Assembly (NCBI RefSeq): GCF_018531445.1
Contig: NZ_JAHDTH010000032.1
Location: 1-52,276 of the forward strand
DNA: 52,276 bases
Origin: Pseudonocardia lacus
Lineage (GTDB): Bacteria; Actinomycetota; Actinomycetes; Mycobacteriales; Pseudonocardiaceae
Reading direction: 5' to 3'
Within the stretch, counting starts at the first letter, position 1. Every line of letters begins with the position of its first letter. Below are positions 40,753 through 48,610 of the stretch, piece after piece. A program made the translations under genes and the position numbers. The notes under the pieces were generated by a model. It was given only the letters and a program-made list of their open reading frames with translations. It made no database searches and had not been told where the DNA came from.

Positions 40753-41388
40753 TCAGCCGACGGGCGAGCACTCGCCGTGGGCGGGCGGCACCGGGGGTTC
40801 CCACCCGGTCGCGGCCGGCGGGGGGAGCGCCGGTGCGCCCGGGCGCAGGCCGTCGAGCAGCAGGGACAGGTACCGGCGGCGGTCCGCGCCGTCGGGGTCA
40901 CCCTCCCGCACCACCGCCAGCACCATCACCAGCACCGCGGCCACGTCGCGCAGCGAGACGTCCGGGCGCACCGCGCCGGCCCGCTGGGCCGCGCCGAGGA
41001 CGTCGCCGAGGTCGCGCAGGTAGCGCTCGGCGACGTCCACCCCCAGCACGCCGGAGTCGCGCGCCGCGCGGAACAGCCCGCGGTGCGCGGCCACCCGCTC
41101 CAGCGTCGCGCCGAGCACGTCGCGCAGCCCGGTCGCCGGGTCGGCGGCCCGGCGGGCGGCCTGCGCGAGCGGTTCGATCTCGGCGCCGAACACCGTCTCG
41201 AACGCGGCCCCGACGAGCCCGTCGCGGCCGCCGAAGAGCCGGTACACGGTGGCCACCCCGACGCCCGCGCGCTCGGCGAGGTCCTCGAGGCGCACCTGCG
41301 GCCCGCCGTCCTCGAACGCGGCCACGGCCGCGGCGACGATCCGCGCGCGGTTGCGCACGGCGTCGGACCGCCGCCGGATTCCGGGCAT
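40753..41388 (-). CDS. TetR-family transcriptional regulator
   Basis: A 211-residue regulator. The HTH is RARIVAAAVAAFEDGGPQVR, LEDLAERAGVGVATVYRLFG with GRDGLVGAAFE; the C-terminal domain is of the SbtR-like/TetR_C_33 type. TAACGT (41400-41395) lies 6 nt before the ATG with no ribosome site, so this gene probably has its own leaderless promoter although it follows the ferredoxin gene by only 28 bases. The likely target is the P450-ferredoxin operon, whose upstream region carries a perfect inverted repeat (42864-42881). Confidence 0.88.
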   Translation of the reverse strand: MPGIRRRSDAVRNRARIVAAAVAAFEDGGPQVRLEDLAERAGVGVATVYRLFGGRDGLVGAAFETVFGAEIEPLAQAARRAADPATGLRDVLGATLERVAAHRGLFRAARDSGVLGVDVAERYLRDLGDVLGAAQRAGAVRPDVSLRDVAAVLVMVLAVVREGDPDGADRRRYLSLLLDGLRPGAPALPPPAATGWEPPVPPAHGECSPVG

Positions 41389-41416
41389 TTGCGCACGTTA
41401 ACACCCGTGCCGTCGG

Positions 41417-41629
41417 TCAGCCGTCGATCAGCCGCAACGCACCCGACGGGCAGGTCTGCACCGCCCGGCGCACGCCATCGCCGTCGGGCGGCTCCTCGAC
41501 CAGCACCACGACCAACCCGTCGTCGTCCTGGTCGAAGACGGCCTCGTCGGCGAACACGCAGTTGCCGGCGCCGACGCAGACGTCGCGGTCGGCGAGCACC
41601 CGGACGGTGCCCGTTCGCGGGGCGCTCAC
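41417..41629 (-). CDS. Ferredoxin, probable [3Fe-4S], P450 partner
   Basis: A 70-residue ferredoxin. The cluster ligands are in VCVGAGNCVFADEAVFD (C-x2-A-x2-C, the Ala replacing a fourth Cys as in 3Fe-4S proteins) and TCPSGALRL. It delivers electrons to the P450 encoded just upstream. Its GTG start overlaps the P450 stop (GTGA). A ferredoxin reductase is not in the window. Confidence 0.93.
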   Translation of the reverse strand: MSAPRTGTVRVLADRDVCVGAGNCVFADEAVFDQDDDGLVVVLVEEPPDGDGVRRAVQTCPSGALRLIDG

Positions 41630-42828
41630 CAGGTCACCTCCAGGCCGGTCAGCCCGTACACGACGTGGAACGACCGGAACGCCGCCGTGCCCGGCACCTC
41701 GGCCAGGCCGGGGAACCGGCGCAGCAGCGCCGGGAACGCCACCCGCATCTCCATGCGGGCCAGCGGCGCGCCCAGGCAGTGGTGCACGCCGTGGCCGAAC
41801 GCCAGGTGACCGACCTCGCCCCGGGTGATGTCGAGGCGGTCGGGGTCGGTGGTGGCGTCGGGGTCGCGGTTGGCCGCCGGCAGCGCGAAGACCACCAGCT
41901 CGCCCGCGCCGATCCGCGTCCCGCCGATCTCGACCTCCGTCGTGGTCGTGCGCACGACGCCGGTGTGCACGATCGACAGCCAGCGCAGCAGCTCCTCGAC
42001 GGCGGGCGCCACGGCGTCCGGGTCGTCGCGCACGAGCGCCAGCTGGTCGGGGTGGCGCAGCAGGGCCAGCGTGCCCAGCCCGAGCATGTTCGACGTCGTC
42101 TCGTGCCCGGCGATGAGCAGGATGTTGGCGATGCCGATGAGCTCGTCGGTGCTCAGGTCGTCGCCGTGCTCGCGGACCAGCATGCCCAGCATGGCCTCGC
42201 CGGGGTCGCGCTGCTCGCGCGCGACCAGCCGCGCCATGTACTCGCGGGACTCGGCCTGCAGGCGCATCCGCTCGCCCGGCGGGACGGACATGTCGAGCAG
42301 TCGGCTGGTGCGGTGCTCGAAGCCCGCCCGGTCCTCGGTGGGCACGCCGAGCAGCTCGCAGATCACCAGCGACGGGACGGGCAGCGCGAACGAGGAGATC
42401 AGGTCGGCGGGCGGGCCGCAGCGCTGCATCGCGTCGAGGCGCTCGTCGACGATCTCGTGGATGCGCGGCTCCAGCCTGCGCATCCGGCGCACGGTGAACT
42501 CGGGGGTGAGCAGGCGGCGCAGCCGGGTGTGCTCGGGCGGGTCGGCGAGCAGGGGATTGCCCGCCCGCATCCGGGCGAGCGTGGCCGCGTCCGGCACCGG
42601 CATGCCCGGCATGCCGCGCATCGGCGTCGCGTTGCTGAACCGGGCGGAGTCGGCGAGCGCGGCGCGGACGTCGTCGTGGTGGGTCAGCACCCAGACGTCG
42701 ACGCCGAACGGGCTGCGGGCCCGGCCGACCCGCTCGCCCTCCCGCAGCGCGCCCAGCTCCGGGGCCGGGTCGAAGCCGTCGCGGCGCATGTAGACGGGCA
42801 GTTCGGCGGCGGTGGTGGTCTCGCTCAT
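41626..42828 (-). CDS. Cytochrome P450
   Basis: A 400-residue bacterial P450. The I-helix oxygen-binding motif is LLIAGHETTSNM, the ExxR motif EELLRW, and the haem loop LAFGHGVHHCLGAPLARME with the Cys ligand near residue 351. DPPEHTRLRRLLTPEFTVRR is the C-helix. It is of the soluble CYP105/107-like class that hydroxylates natural products or xenobiotics. The coupled ferredoxin and nearby TetR gene fit an inducible oxidation system; the substrate is unknown. ATG at 42828, with an inverted repeat 36 bases upstream. Confidence 0.94.
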   Translation of the reverse strand: MSETTTAAELPVYMRRDGFDPAPELGALREGERVGRARSPFGVDVWVLTHHDDVRAALADSARFSNATPMRGMPGMPVPDAATLARMRAGNPLLADPPEHTRLRRLLTPEFTVRRMRRLEPRIHEIVDERLDAMQRCGPPADLISSFALPVPSLVICELLGVPTEDRAGFEHRTSRLLDMSVPPGERMRLQAESREYMARLVAREQRDPGEAMLGMLVREHGDDLSTDELIGIANILLIAGHETTSNMLGLGTLALLRHPDQLALVRDDPDAVAPAVEELLRWLSIVHTGVVRTTTTEVEIGGTRIGAGELVVFALPAANRDPDATTDPDRLDITRGEVGHLAFGHGVHHCLGAPLARMEMRVAFPALLRRFPGLAEVPGTAAFRSFHVVYGLTGLEVTW

Positions 42829-42863
42829 GTGCTGGTCCCCCGATGGTCGCTGGCCGAGCGGTA

Positions 42864-42881
42864 GTGATAGTCGGCTATCAC
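42864..42881 (-). promoter_or_regulatory. Inverted-repeat operator upstream of the P450 operon
   Basis: GTGATAGTCGGCTATCAC is a perfect inverted repeat with 7-base arms and a 4-base spacer. It lies 36 bases upstream of the P450 ATG, within its only promoter region, and its size suits a TetR dimer. The TetR protein encoded at 40753-41388 is the natural candidate. Confidence 0.65.
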
Positions 42882-44098
42882 ATCACCCGGTATACCAGGA
42901 CCCGCCGGGTCACGACTCCCACTCGTCGCGGTCGACGGGGGGAGATGCGGTCGAGGACGGCGACCGCGTCATACGCGCGGGCGACCGGGACGGGCTGGTA
43001 GGTGTCCAGCACCCGGATCCGGTCCGCGGCGCCGGGTAGGTCGCGCGCATCGACGGCGGAACCGCCGGGCACCACGGCCTCGACGCTGCCCACGACCGGG
43101 GCGTCGAGCTCCACGTCGACCACCGCCACCCCGCCGGGGGCGTGCGGGTCGGGCCGGCGGGTGGGGGTGGTGCCGCCCGCTGCGGTCACCGCGAGCGCCA
43201 CGTAGCCCGCGCCGAAGCGGGCCGCCAGGTGGCTGCCCGGCACCGCCTGCTCGTCCACCCCCGGCAGCGGCATGCGGGTGCGCTGGATGTGGCTGTTCGC
43301 CGCGCCCACGACGATCCGGGCGTCCGGCCCGCCCCCGCTCCAGCGCCCGGAACACGGTCTCGGCCATGCCGCGGTCGCGCGCGGTGAGACCGGTCGGCCG
43401 TTCCCCGGCCATCAGCTGGACGATGCCGCGCAGCCCGTGGTCGAGCAGGCGGGCGAGGCGCAGCTCGTGGCGCACGACGTCGTGGGCGTCGGAGCCGTCG
43501 TCGAGCGCGTCGAGGTGCACCGCCAGGTCGGCCAGCGCGGCCGTCATCGCGTCCCGGTCGGCCGCGTCGAGCCCGGCGTAGCGGCGCTGGGCCGGAGGGG
43601 CGTGCTCGTCGGCGTACCCCTGGACCCGGGCGACCAGCGCGTCGACCAGCGGGAGCGCCGCCGGGTCGATGGCCTCCAGCCTGCGCCGCACGCTGCGCAG
43701 CGCGGGCAGCGGCGAGGCGGTGGACCCGGGCACGTCCAGCCCGACGAACGGCAGCGACATCTCGCGCATCCAGCTCAGCTGCGCGCGCACCTCCGGGCAG
43801 CGGCCCATCCGGTAGGTGAGGCCGTGGCGGCCCAGCGCGTCGAGGTCGCCGGGGCCGCCGCGCGTCCAGGCGTCGACGGCCAGGCCCTCGCTGAACCCGG
43901 ACTCCATCCCGAAGGCCGTGAACCCGCAGCGCCCGACCAGGAACCGCGTGAGCCGGTGGCGCAGCAGCGCGTACTCGCGGACGAAGTGCGCGCTCTCGCC
44001 GATCGCCACACCCGCGCCCCGCGCAGCCGCTCGGCCAGCGGCTCCAGGTCGTCCAGCGGGGCGGCGGGGTCGAGCGTCGCGAGTCCGGCGATGATCAT
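42878..44098 (-). pseudogene. Erythromycin-esterase-like protein, broken by two frameshifts
   Basis: Three consecutive pieces in two frames make one erythromycin esterase-family protein. Piece 1 (from ATG 44098) is MIIAGLATLDPAAPLDD to RLRGAR. Piece 2, in another frame from about 44010, is VAIGESAHFVREYALLRHRL, the family's GE-x-x-H motif, through GFTAFGMESGFSEG to MAETVFRALERG. Piece 3 returns to the first frame near 43330: DARIVVGAANSHIQRTRMPL and the rest. One base is missing at about 44008-44011 and one is extra at about 43325-43336; both are in G/C runs. It lies 13 bases after the VOC gene and would be its operon mate. The frameshifts could be real or sequencing errors. Confidence 0.8.
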
Positions 44099-44111
44099 CC
44101 CGGGACCGTAG

Positions 44112-44822
44112 TCACCTCCGCACGGAGCGGAACGTGGTCCCCGCGACCTCGAACGACACCATCGCCGAGCCCGGAGCCGCCCACAGGTCGACGCCGACCA
44201 GGCCCGCGCGCTCGCCCTCGCCGACCGTCACGGTTGACCGGTCGTCCAGGACGAGCCGGTCGCCGTCGGGCTCGATCGCGAGCGCGCGCGACCACCGGTC
44301 GAGCAGCGCCGCCGGATCCGGTCCGGCCAGCCGCACGCCGGCGATGCCGTCCGCGACGACCGCCCGCGACCGCTCGGCCCAGTGCGGCCCGCCCCACCGC
44401 CACGACGACGGCGGCTCGGCCTGGTCCAGCGAGATGATCGCCGCGCCGACGTCGGCCGGGTGCACGTGCGTCGACCGGATGTCGTCGTAGTCGTCGACGT
44501 CGAGCACCGAGCGCATCCCGTTGGTGGCGAGGCGGCGGCGGCCGTCGTCGAGGTCGTCGACCTGGAAGATCGCCATGTAGCCGCAGTCGCCGCCCTGGCG
44601 GGCCATGTGCCGCTCGGCGGGCGAGCCCGCCCCGGGGGTGTGCGGGCTGACCACCTCCAGGAAGGCGTCGCCGACCGGGAACACGGCGTTGTGCAGGCCC
44701 CACCGGCCGACGAGCGGGTCGACGAACGGCTCGCCGAGCCCCAGTTCGCGCCGCCACACCTGGCAGACCGCCTCCCGGTCGGCCGCCGCCACCGCCACCT
44801 GGCGGATCCGCAGGGTGCGCAC
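44112..44822 (-). CDS. VOC-family (glyoxalase-like) protein
   Basis: A 236-residue vicinal-oxygen-chelate protein. The first module is IRQVAVAAADREAVCQVWRR, then LEVVSPHTPGAGSPAERHMA and GYMAIFQVDD; a weaker second module follows (AGVRLAGPDPAALLDRWSRA). This is the glyoxalase-like type annotated in many catabolic clusters. Metal ligands are not all obvious, so enzyme activity is uncertain. The GTG start lies 7 bases after the cyclase stop, so the two are one operon, with the broken esterase-like gene next. Confidence 0.85.
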   Translation of the reverse strand: MRTLRIRQVAVAAADREAVCQVWRRELGLGEPFVDPLVGRWGLHNAVFPVGDAFLEVVSPHTPGAGSPAERHMARQGGDCGYMAIFQVDDLDDGRRRLATNGMRSVLDVDDYDDIRSTHVHPADVGAAIISLDQAEPPSSWRWGGPHWAERSRAVVADGIAGVRLAGPDPAALLDRWSRALAIEPDGDRLVLDDRSTVTVGEGERAGLVGVDLWAAPGSAMVSFEVAGTTFRSVRR

Positions 44823-44829
44823 CGCGGGC

Positions 44830-45792
44830 CTACTTCAGCGCCAGCGCGTTGGCCGGGGAGCCGATGCCGCCCTTCGCCCGCATCGGCGCGCTGGACAGCA
44901 TCACCTCCCAGCGGCCGTCGGCGCGGCAGTCCTCGACGAGGTCGTGCAGCCACCACAGCTCGCCGATGGCCAGCCCGAACTGCCCGATCAGCACGTGGTG
45001 CAGGAAGCCCCACGGCCACGCCTCGGGGCGGAGGTCGGGCGGCCAGACCTCCAGCGCGGGCGCGTCGGTGACGGCCGCGGCGATGTGCAGGTCCCAGAGG
45101 TACTCGGCCATCTCCGGGGTGTGCTCGATCCCGACGGCCGCCAATGTGTTGCGGTCGGCGGCGCGCACCCGCTCCGGCCGGGCCAGCGTGGCGTACCAGC
45201 CGAGGAAGCCGGTGTGCAGGACGAGCGCGTCGCCGGTGGTGATCTCCACGCCGGCCGCCCGGCGCGCCGCCTCCAGGTCCGCGACGCCCAGCGCCACCGC
45301 CGTGCCCGGCCCGCCGCGCTCCTCGACGACGCCGGCCACGTCGAGCACGACGGCCCGGGTCACGACGCCGCGGGCGCCCCAGTGGTCGATCGTGTTGGAA
45401 CCCTCCGCGACGTCCTGCTGGGTGCGCCCGTTGTAGAACCGCTCCGGGCCGAACGCGACGTGCGCCAGCGCGTCCCACTGGCTGCCCGACTGCGGGTAGA
45501 AGTTGTCGTGCACGTCGTCGAGGGTGAGGCCGGGGCGGGTGACCAGCGTCGTCCGCCGGTCGGCCCCGCGCCCGAACAGCGGCGGGTCCAGGAAGTCCGA
45601 GGGCAGGTCGAGCGGGAACACCGCGCCCTTGCGGACCAGTCCGGCCGCCTGCACGGCCTTCTCCGGGGTCACGAGGTTCAGCAGCCCGACGGAGTCGTCC
45701 TCGCCGAACAGGTGCCAGCCGGACCGGGCACCGCCGTCGGTCTCCGGGAGGTCGCGGTAGCGCGGGAGCGCCCCGTCGCCGCGGTCTGCCAT
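44830..45792 (-). CDS. Cyclase family protein (kynurenine formamidase-like)
   Basis: A 320-residue member of the metal-dependent cyclase/KynB-like family (PF04199). The region that is usually HxGTHxDxPxH reads PQSGSQWDALAHVAFGPERF, the variant common in larger actinobacterial members. Other landmarks are GRTQQDVAEGSNTIDHWGAR, GVVTRAVVLDVAG, TTGDALVLHTGFLGWYATL and a C-terminal LIGQFGLAIGELWWLHDL. Members hydrolyse amides or lactones in degradation pathways; the substrate here is unknown. AAGGGG precedes the ATG. It is divergent from the acyl-CoA ligase gene. Confidence 0.88.
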   Translation of the reverse strand: MADRGDGALPRYRDLPETDGGARSGWHLFGEDDSVGLLNLVTPEKAVQAAGLVRKGAVFPLDLPSDFLDPPLFGRGADRRTTLVTRPGLTLDDVHDNFYPQSGSQWDALAHVAFGPERFYNGRTQQDVAEGSNTIDHWGARGVVTRAVVLDVAGVVEERGGPGTAVALGVADLEAARRAAGVEITTGDALVLHTGFLGWYATLARPERVRAADRNTLAAVGIEHTPEMAEYLWDLHIAAAVTDAPALEVWPPDLRPEAWPWGFLHHVLIGQFGLAIGELWWLHDLVEDCRADGRWEVMLSSAPMRAKGGIGSPANALALK

Positions 45793-46057
45793 CGCCCAGG
45801 CCCCTTCGCCGTTGGATGATCGTCGCCCCCATTCGACGGCCGGCGGGCGGGTCTGTCAACGCCCGGTGCCGAATGAGGGCTACTCAATCCGTCCCCGACC
45901 TGGTCAGCGGGGGTGAGTGGATATCCGGCCGGCCGCCCGCGGTCGGTCGGGGTACCGAAAGCCGGGCACTCAATGGCTGACCGGAGCCCGGTGCGGCGGT
46001 TACTGTCGCCGTGGACCCGCATCGACGCAGACGCGGGCCTGGGAGGGTGGACCGCAC
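45793..46057. other. 265-base divergent promoter region of the cyclase and ligase genes
   Basis: It is the least GC-rich stretch nearby. TACTGT (46001-46006) is a candidate -10 for the ligase gene, leaving a 45-base leader with GGGAGG before its ATG. The word ACTCAAT occurs twice (near 45882 and 45967) and ATTCG/CGAAT occur in inverted orientation (45835, 45870). These may be regulator sites. Confidence 0.45.
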
Positions 46058-47599
46058 ATGCACCTGAGCACCCTGGCCGCCACGCACGGCGACAAGCCCG
46101 CCGTGATCATGGGGGGCACCGGAGCCACGATGTCGTTCCGCGAGCTGGAGGACAGCTCCAACCGCATCGCCCGGCTGTTCCGCAGCCGGGGCCTGCGCCC
46201 CGGCGACCACGTGGCGATCCTGCTGCGCAACCAGCTCGAGGTGTTCGCGGTGGTCTTCGGGGCCCAGCGCGCCGGCCTGCTGCACACCTCGGTCAACTGG
46301 CACCTCTCCGCGGCCGAGGCGGCCTACATCGTGCGGGACTGCGGGGCCCGGATGCTGGTCTCCGGAGCCGACCTGGAGGACATCGCCGCGCCCGCCGCCG
46401 AGTCGCCGCTGCTGGAGTCGCGGGTCACGATCGGGCGGGTGGAGGGCCAGGAGTCGCTGGACGACGCCGTCGCCGGCCTGCCGACCACCCCGATCGACGA
46501 CGAGGTCGAGGGCGGCTACATGTGGTACTCCTCGGGCACCACCGGCCGGCCGAAGGGGATCCTGCCGCAGCTGTCCGGCGCCCCGTTCGGCACCGGGAAC
46601 GCGCTGGATCAGCGGCTGGGGGAGGCCTTCGGGTTCGGGCCCGACACGGTCTACCTGTGCCCGGGCCCGCTCTACCACGCCGCCCCGCTGGCCTGGTCGG
46701 TCGGCACGATCCGCAACGGCGGCACCGTCGTGGTCATGGAGCGCTTCGACGCCCGCGCCTCGCTGGAGCTGATCCAGCGCTACCGGATCAACTACGGCCA
46801 GTTCGTGCCCACGATGTTCGTGCGGATGCTGAAGCTCGACGAGGCCGAGCGGGCCGCCTACGACGTCTCCAGCATGCGGATGGCCATCCACGCGGCCGCG
46901 CCGTGCCCGATCGACGTCAAGCAGAAGATGATCGACTGGTGGGGCCCCGTGCTGCTGGAGTACTACGCCGGCAGCGAGGGCAACGGCATGTGCCTGATCG
47001 ACAGCATCACCTGGGCGCAGCGCCGCGGCTCGGTCGGCCAGCCGGCGAACTGCAAGGTCCACATCTGCGACGCCGAGGGCAACGAGCTGGGCCCGAACGC
47101 GGTCGGCACGATCTGGTTCGAGTCCGAGGGCGTCGGGTTCACCTACCACAACGACCCCGAGAAGACCGCGAGCGCGTACAACGACCGCGGCTGGAGCACC
47201 CTGGGCGACCTCGGCCACCTCGACGAGGACGGCTTCCTGTACCTGTCCGACCGGCGCTCCGACCTGATCATCTCCGGCGGGGTGAACATCTACCCGCGCG
47301 AGGTCGAGGACGTGCTGGTGCTGCACCCCGCGGTCGCCGACGTGGCCGTGATCGGCCTGCCCGACGAGGAGATGGGCCAGCGGGTGCACGCCGTCGTCCA
47401 GCCGGCCGACCCCGGTGTCGATCACGCCGCGCTGGCCGAGGAGCTGCGCAGCTTCGCCCGCGAGCGGATCGCGCACTTCAAGGCACCGACGTCGGTCAGC
47501 ATCGAGGCGGAGTTCCCGCGGCTGCCCAGCGGGAAGGTGCTGCGCCGGGTGCTGCTCGACCGGCTCACCGCCCAGGCCACCACGGGCGCGCCGGGCTGA
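46058..47599 (+). CDS. AMP-dependent acyl-CoA synthetase/ligase
   Basis: A 513-residue ANL-superfamily enzyme that activates a carboxylic acid to its CoA thioester using ATP. Core motifs: MWYSSGTTGRPKGILPQ (P-loop), VLLEYYAGSEGNGMC (A5), GDLGHLDEDGFLYLSDRRSD and LIISGGVNIYPREVE (A7-A8), and PRLPSGKVLRRVLL with the catalytic Lys (A10). The size fits a FadD-type ligase. The ATG at 46058 follows GGGAGG; an upstream frame continuation of 47 codons is not family-like. It probably feeds the nearby SDR and acyl-CoA dehydrogenases. Confidence 0.92.
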   Translation: MHLSTLAATHGDKPAVIMGGTGATMSFRELEDSSNRIARLFRSRGLRPGDHVAILLRNQLEVFAVVFGAQRAGLLHTSVNWHLSAAEAAYIVRDCGARMLVSGADLEDIAAPAAESPLLESRVTIGRVEGQESLDDAVAGLPTTPIDDEVEGGYMWYSSGTTGRPKGILPQLSGAPFGTGNALDQRLGEAFGFGPDTVYLCPGPLYHAAPLAWSVGTIRNGGTVVVMERFDARASLELIQRYRINYGQFVPTMFVRMLKLDEAERAAYDVSSMRMAIHAAAPCPIDVKQKMIDWWGPVLLEYYAGSEGNGMCLIDSITWAQRRGSVGQPANCKVHICDAEGNELGPNAVGTIWFESEGVGFTYHNDPEKTASAYNDRGWSTLGDLGHLDEDGFLYLSDRRSDLIISGGVNIYPREVEDVLVLHPAVADVAVIGLPDEEMGQRVHAVVQPADPGVDHAALAEELRSFARERIAHFKAPTSVSIEAEFPRLPSGKVLRRVLLDRLTAQATTGAPG

Positions 47600-47614
47600 A
47601 CCCCCGTGCCCGTT

Positions 47615-47681
47615 CCCGTCGAGAACGAAGCTGTCGTCGAAATGGACCGGTCCAATTCGCGACGACTTCGTTCTCGACGGG
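47615..47681. terminator. Convergent-end hairpin, family copy C
   Basis: Left arm from 47615 (CCCGTCGAGAACGAAG...) and right arm to 47681 (...CTTCGTTCTCGACGGG) pair perfectly over the outer 16 bases; the inner part pairs with small bulges and has the palindromic centre TGGACCGGTCCA (47643-47654). It sits between the stops of the ligase (+) and SDR (-) genes. Sequence relative of the hairpins at 6907 and 28223. Confidence 0.85.
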
Positions 47682-47687
47682 AGTTCG

Positions 47688-48461
47688 TCAGCGGGGGGCG
47701 AAGCGCTGGCCGGCGTCCAGGCGCAGGCACTGGCCGTTGAGCATCGGGTTGTCCACGATCGCCAGCACCAGCTTGGCGTACTCCACGGGCCGGCCCATCC
47801 GGCGCGGGAACGCGGCGTCCTTGGTCAGGGCGTGCTTCTGCTCGTCGGTGATCCGGCCCTTGAGCACGCCGGTGTCGAACAGGCTCGGCGCGATGGCCAG
47901 CACCCGGATGCCCAGCGAGCCGAGGTCGCGGGCCATGGTCAGGCACATCCCGGCGATCGCGGCCTTCGTCGCGGTGTAGGCGACCTGGCCGATCTGGCCC
48001 TCGAACGCGGCGATCGAGGCGGTGTTGACGATGACGCCGCGCTCCCCGGTCTCCTCCGGGTCCTCCGGCTCGTTGCGGGCCATGTGCGCGGCGGCCAGCC
48101 GGCTGATGTTGAACGTGGCCACCGCGTTCAGATCCATGATCCGGCGGAACGTCTCCAGGTCGTGCGGGCCGTCCTTGCCCAGGGTGCGCTTCGCCGCGCC
48201 CCCACCGGCCGTGGTCACCGTGACGTGCAGCCCGCCCAGGCGCTCGACCGCCTCGTCGATAACCCGCTCGGTGCCCTCGAAGTCGGTGACGTCCATCTCC
48301 AGGTAAGTGCCGCCGAAGGCGGCCGCCACCTCCTCGCCCGCCGACCCGGGGCGGTCGACGACGGCGACGTCCGCGCCGCGCGCGGCCATCGCCTCGGCGC
48401 TGGCCCGGCCCATGCCGGACGCGCCCCCGAACACGATGGCCTTCTTGCCCTTGATCTCCAC
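47688..48461 (-). CDS. SDR-family oxidoreductase, 3-hydroxyacyl-CoA dehydrogenase-like
   Basis: A 257-residue short-chain dehydrogenase. The cofactor site is GKKAIVFGGASGMGRASAEA, with DVAVVDRPG (Asp after the second strand, favouring NAD), the catalytic Ser in VNTASIAAFEGQIG and YTATKAAIAG for Tyr and Lys. The Asn is in NAVATFNISRL. The sequence resembles HSD17B10/type-2 3-hydroxyacyl-CoA dehydrogenases, which would fit beta-oxidation next to the ligase and dehydrogenase. GGGGAGG precedes the ATG, and TAGAGT (48499-48494) is a good -10. Confidence 0.88.
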   Translation of the reverse strand: MEIKGKKAIVFGGASGMGRASAEAMAARGADVAVVDRPGSAGEEVAAAFGGTYLEMDVTDFEGTERVIDEAVERLGGLHVTVTTAGGGAAKRTLGKDGPHDLETFRRIMDLNAVATFNISRLAAAHMARNEPEDPEETGERGVIVNTASIAAFEGQIGQVAYTATKAAIAGMCLTMARDLGSLGIRVLAIAPSLFDTGVLKGRITDEQKHALTKDAAFPRRMGRPVEYAKLVLAIVDNPMLNGQCLRLDAGQRFAPR

Positions 48462-48610
48462 GGGGCCTCCCCAGCGAGCGCGGTTTTCCGGACACTCTAA
48501 TTCGCGCGCGGTCGGTGTCCAGGCCTGGACGGCGCAGGGGGCTGCTGCTGGGCTCGCAAAGCGAATACTCTTCGCCGGGACGGAGCGGTCTGCGGAAGAA
48601 GGTGCCTGGC

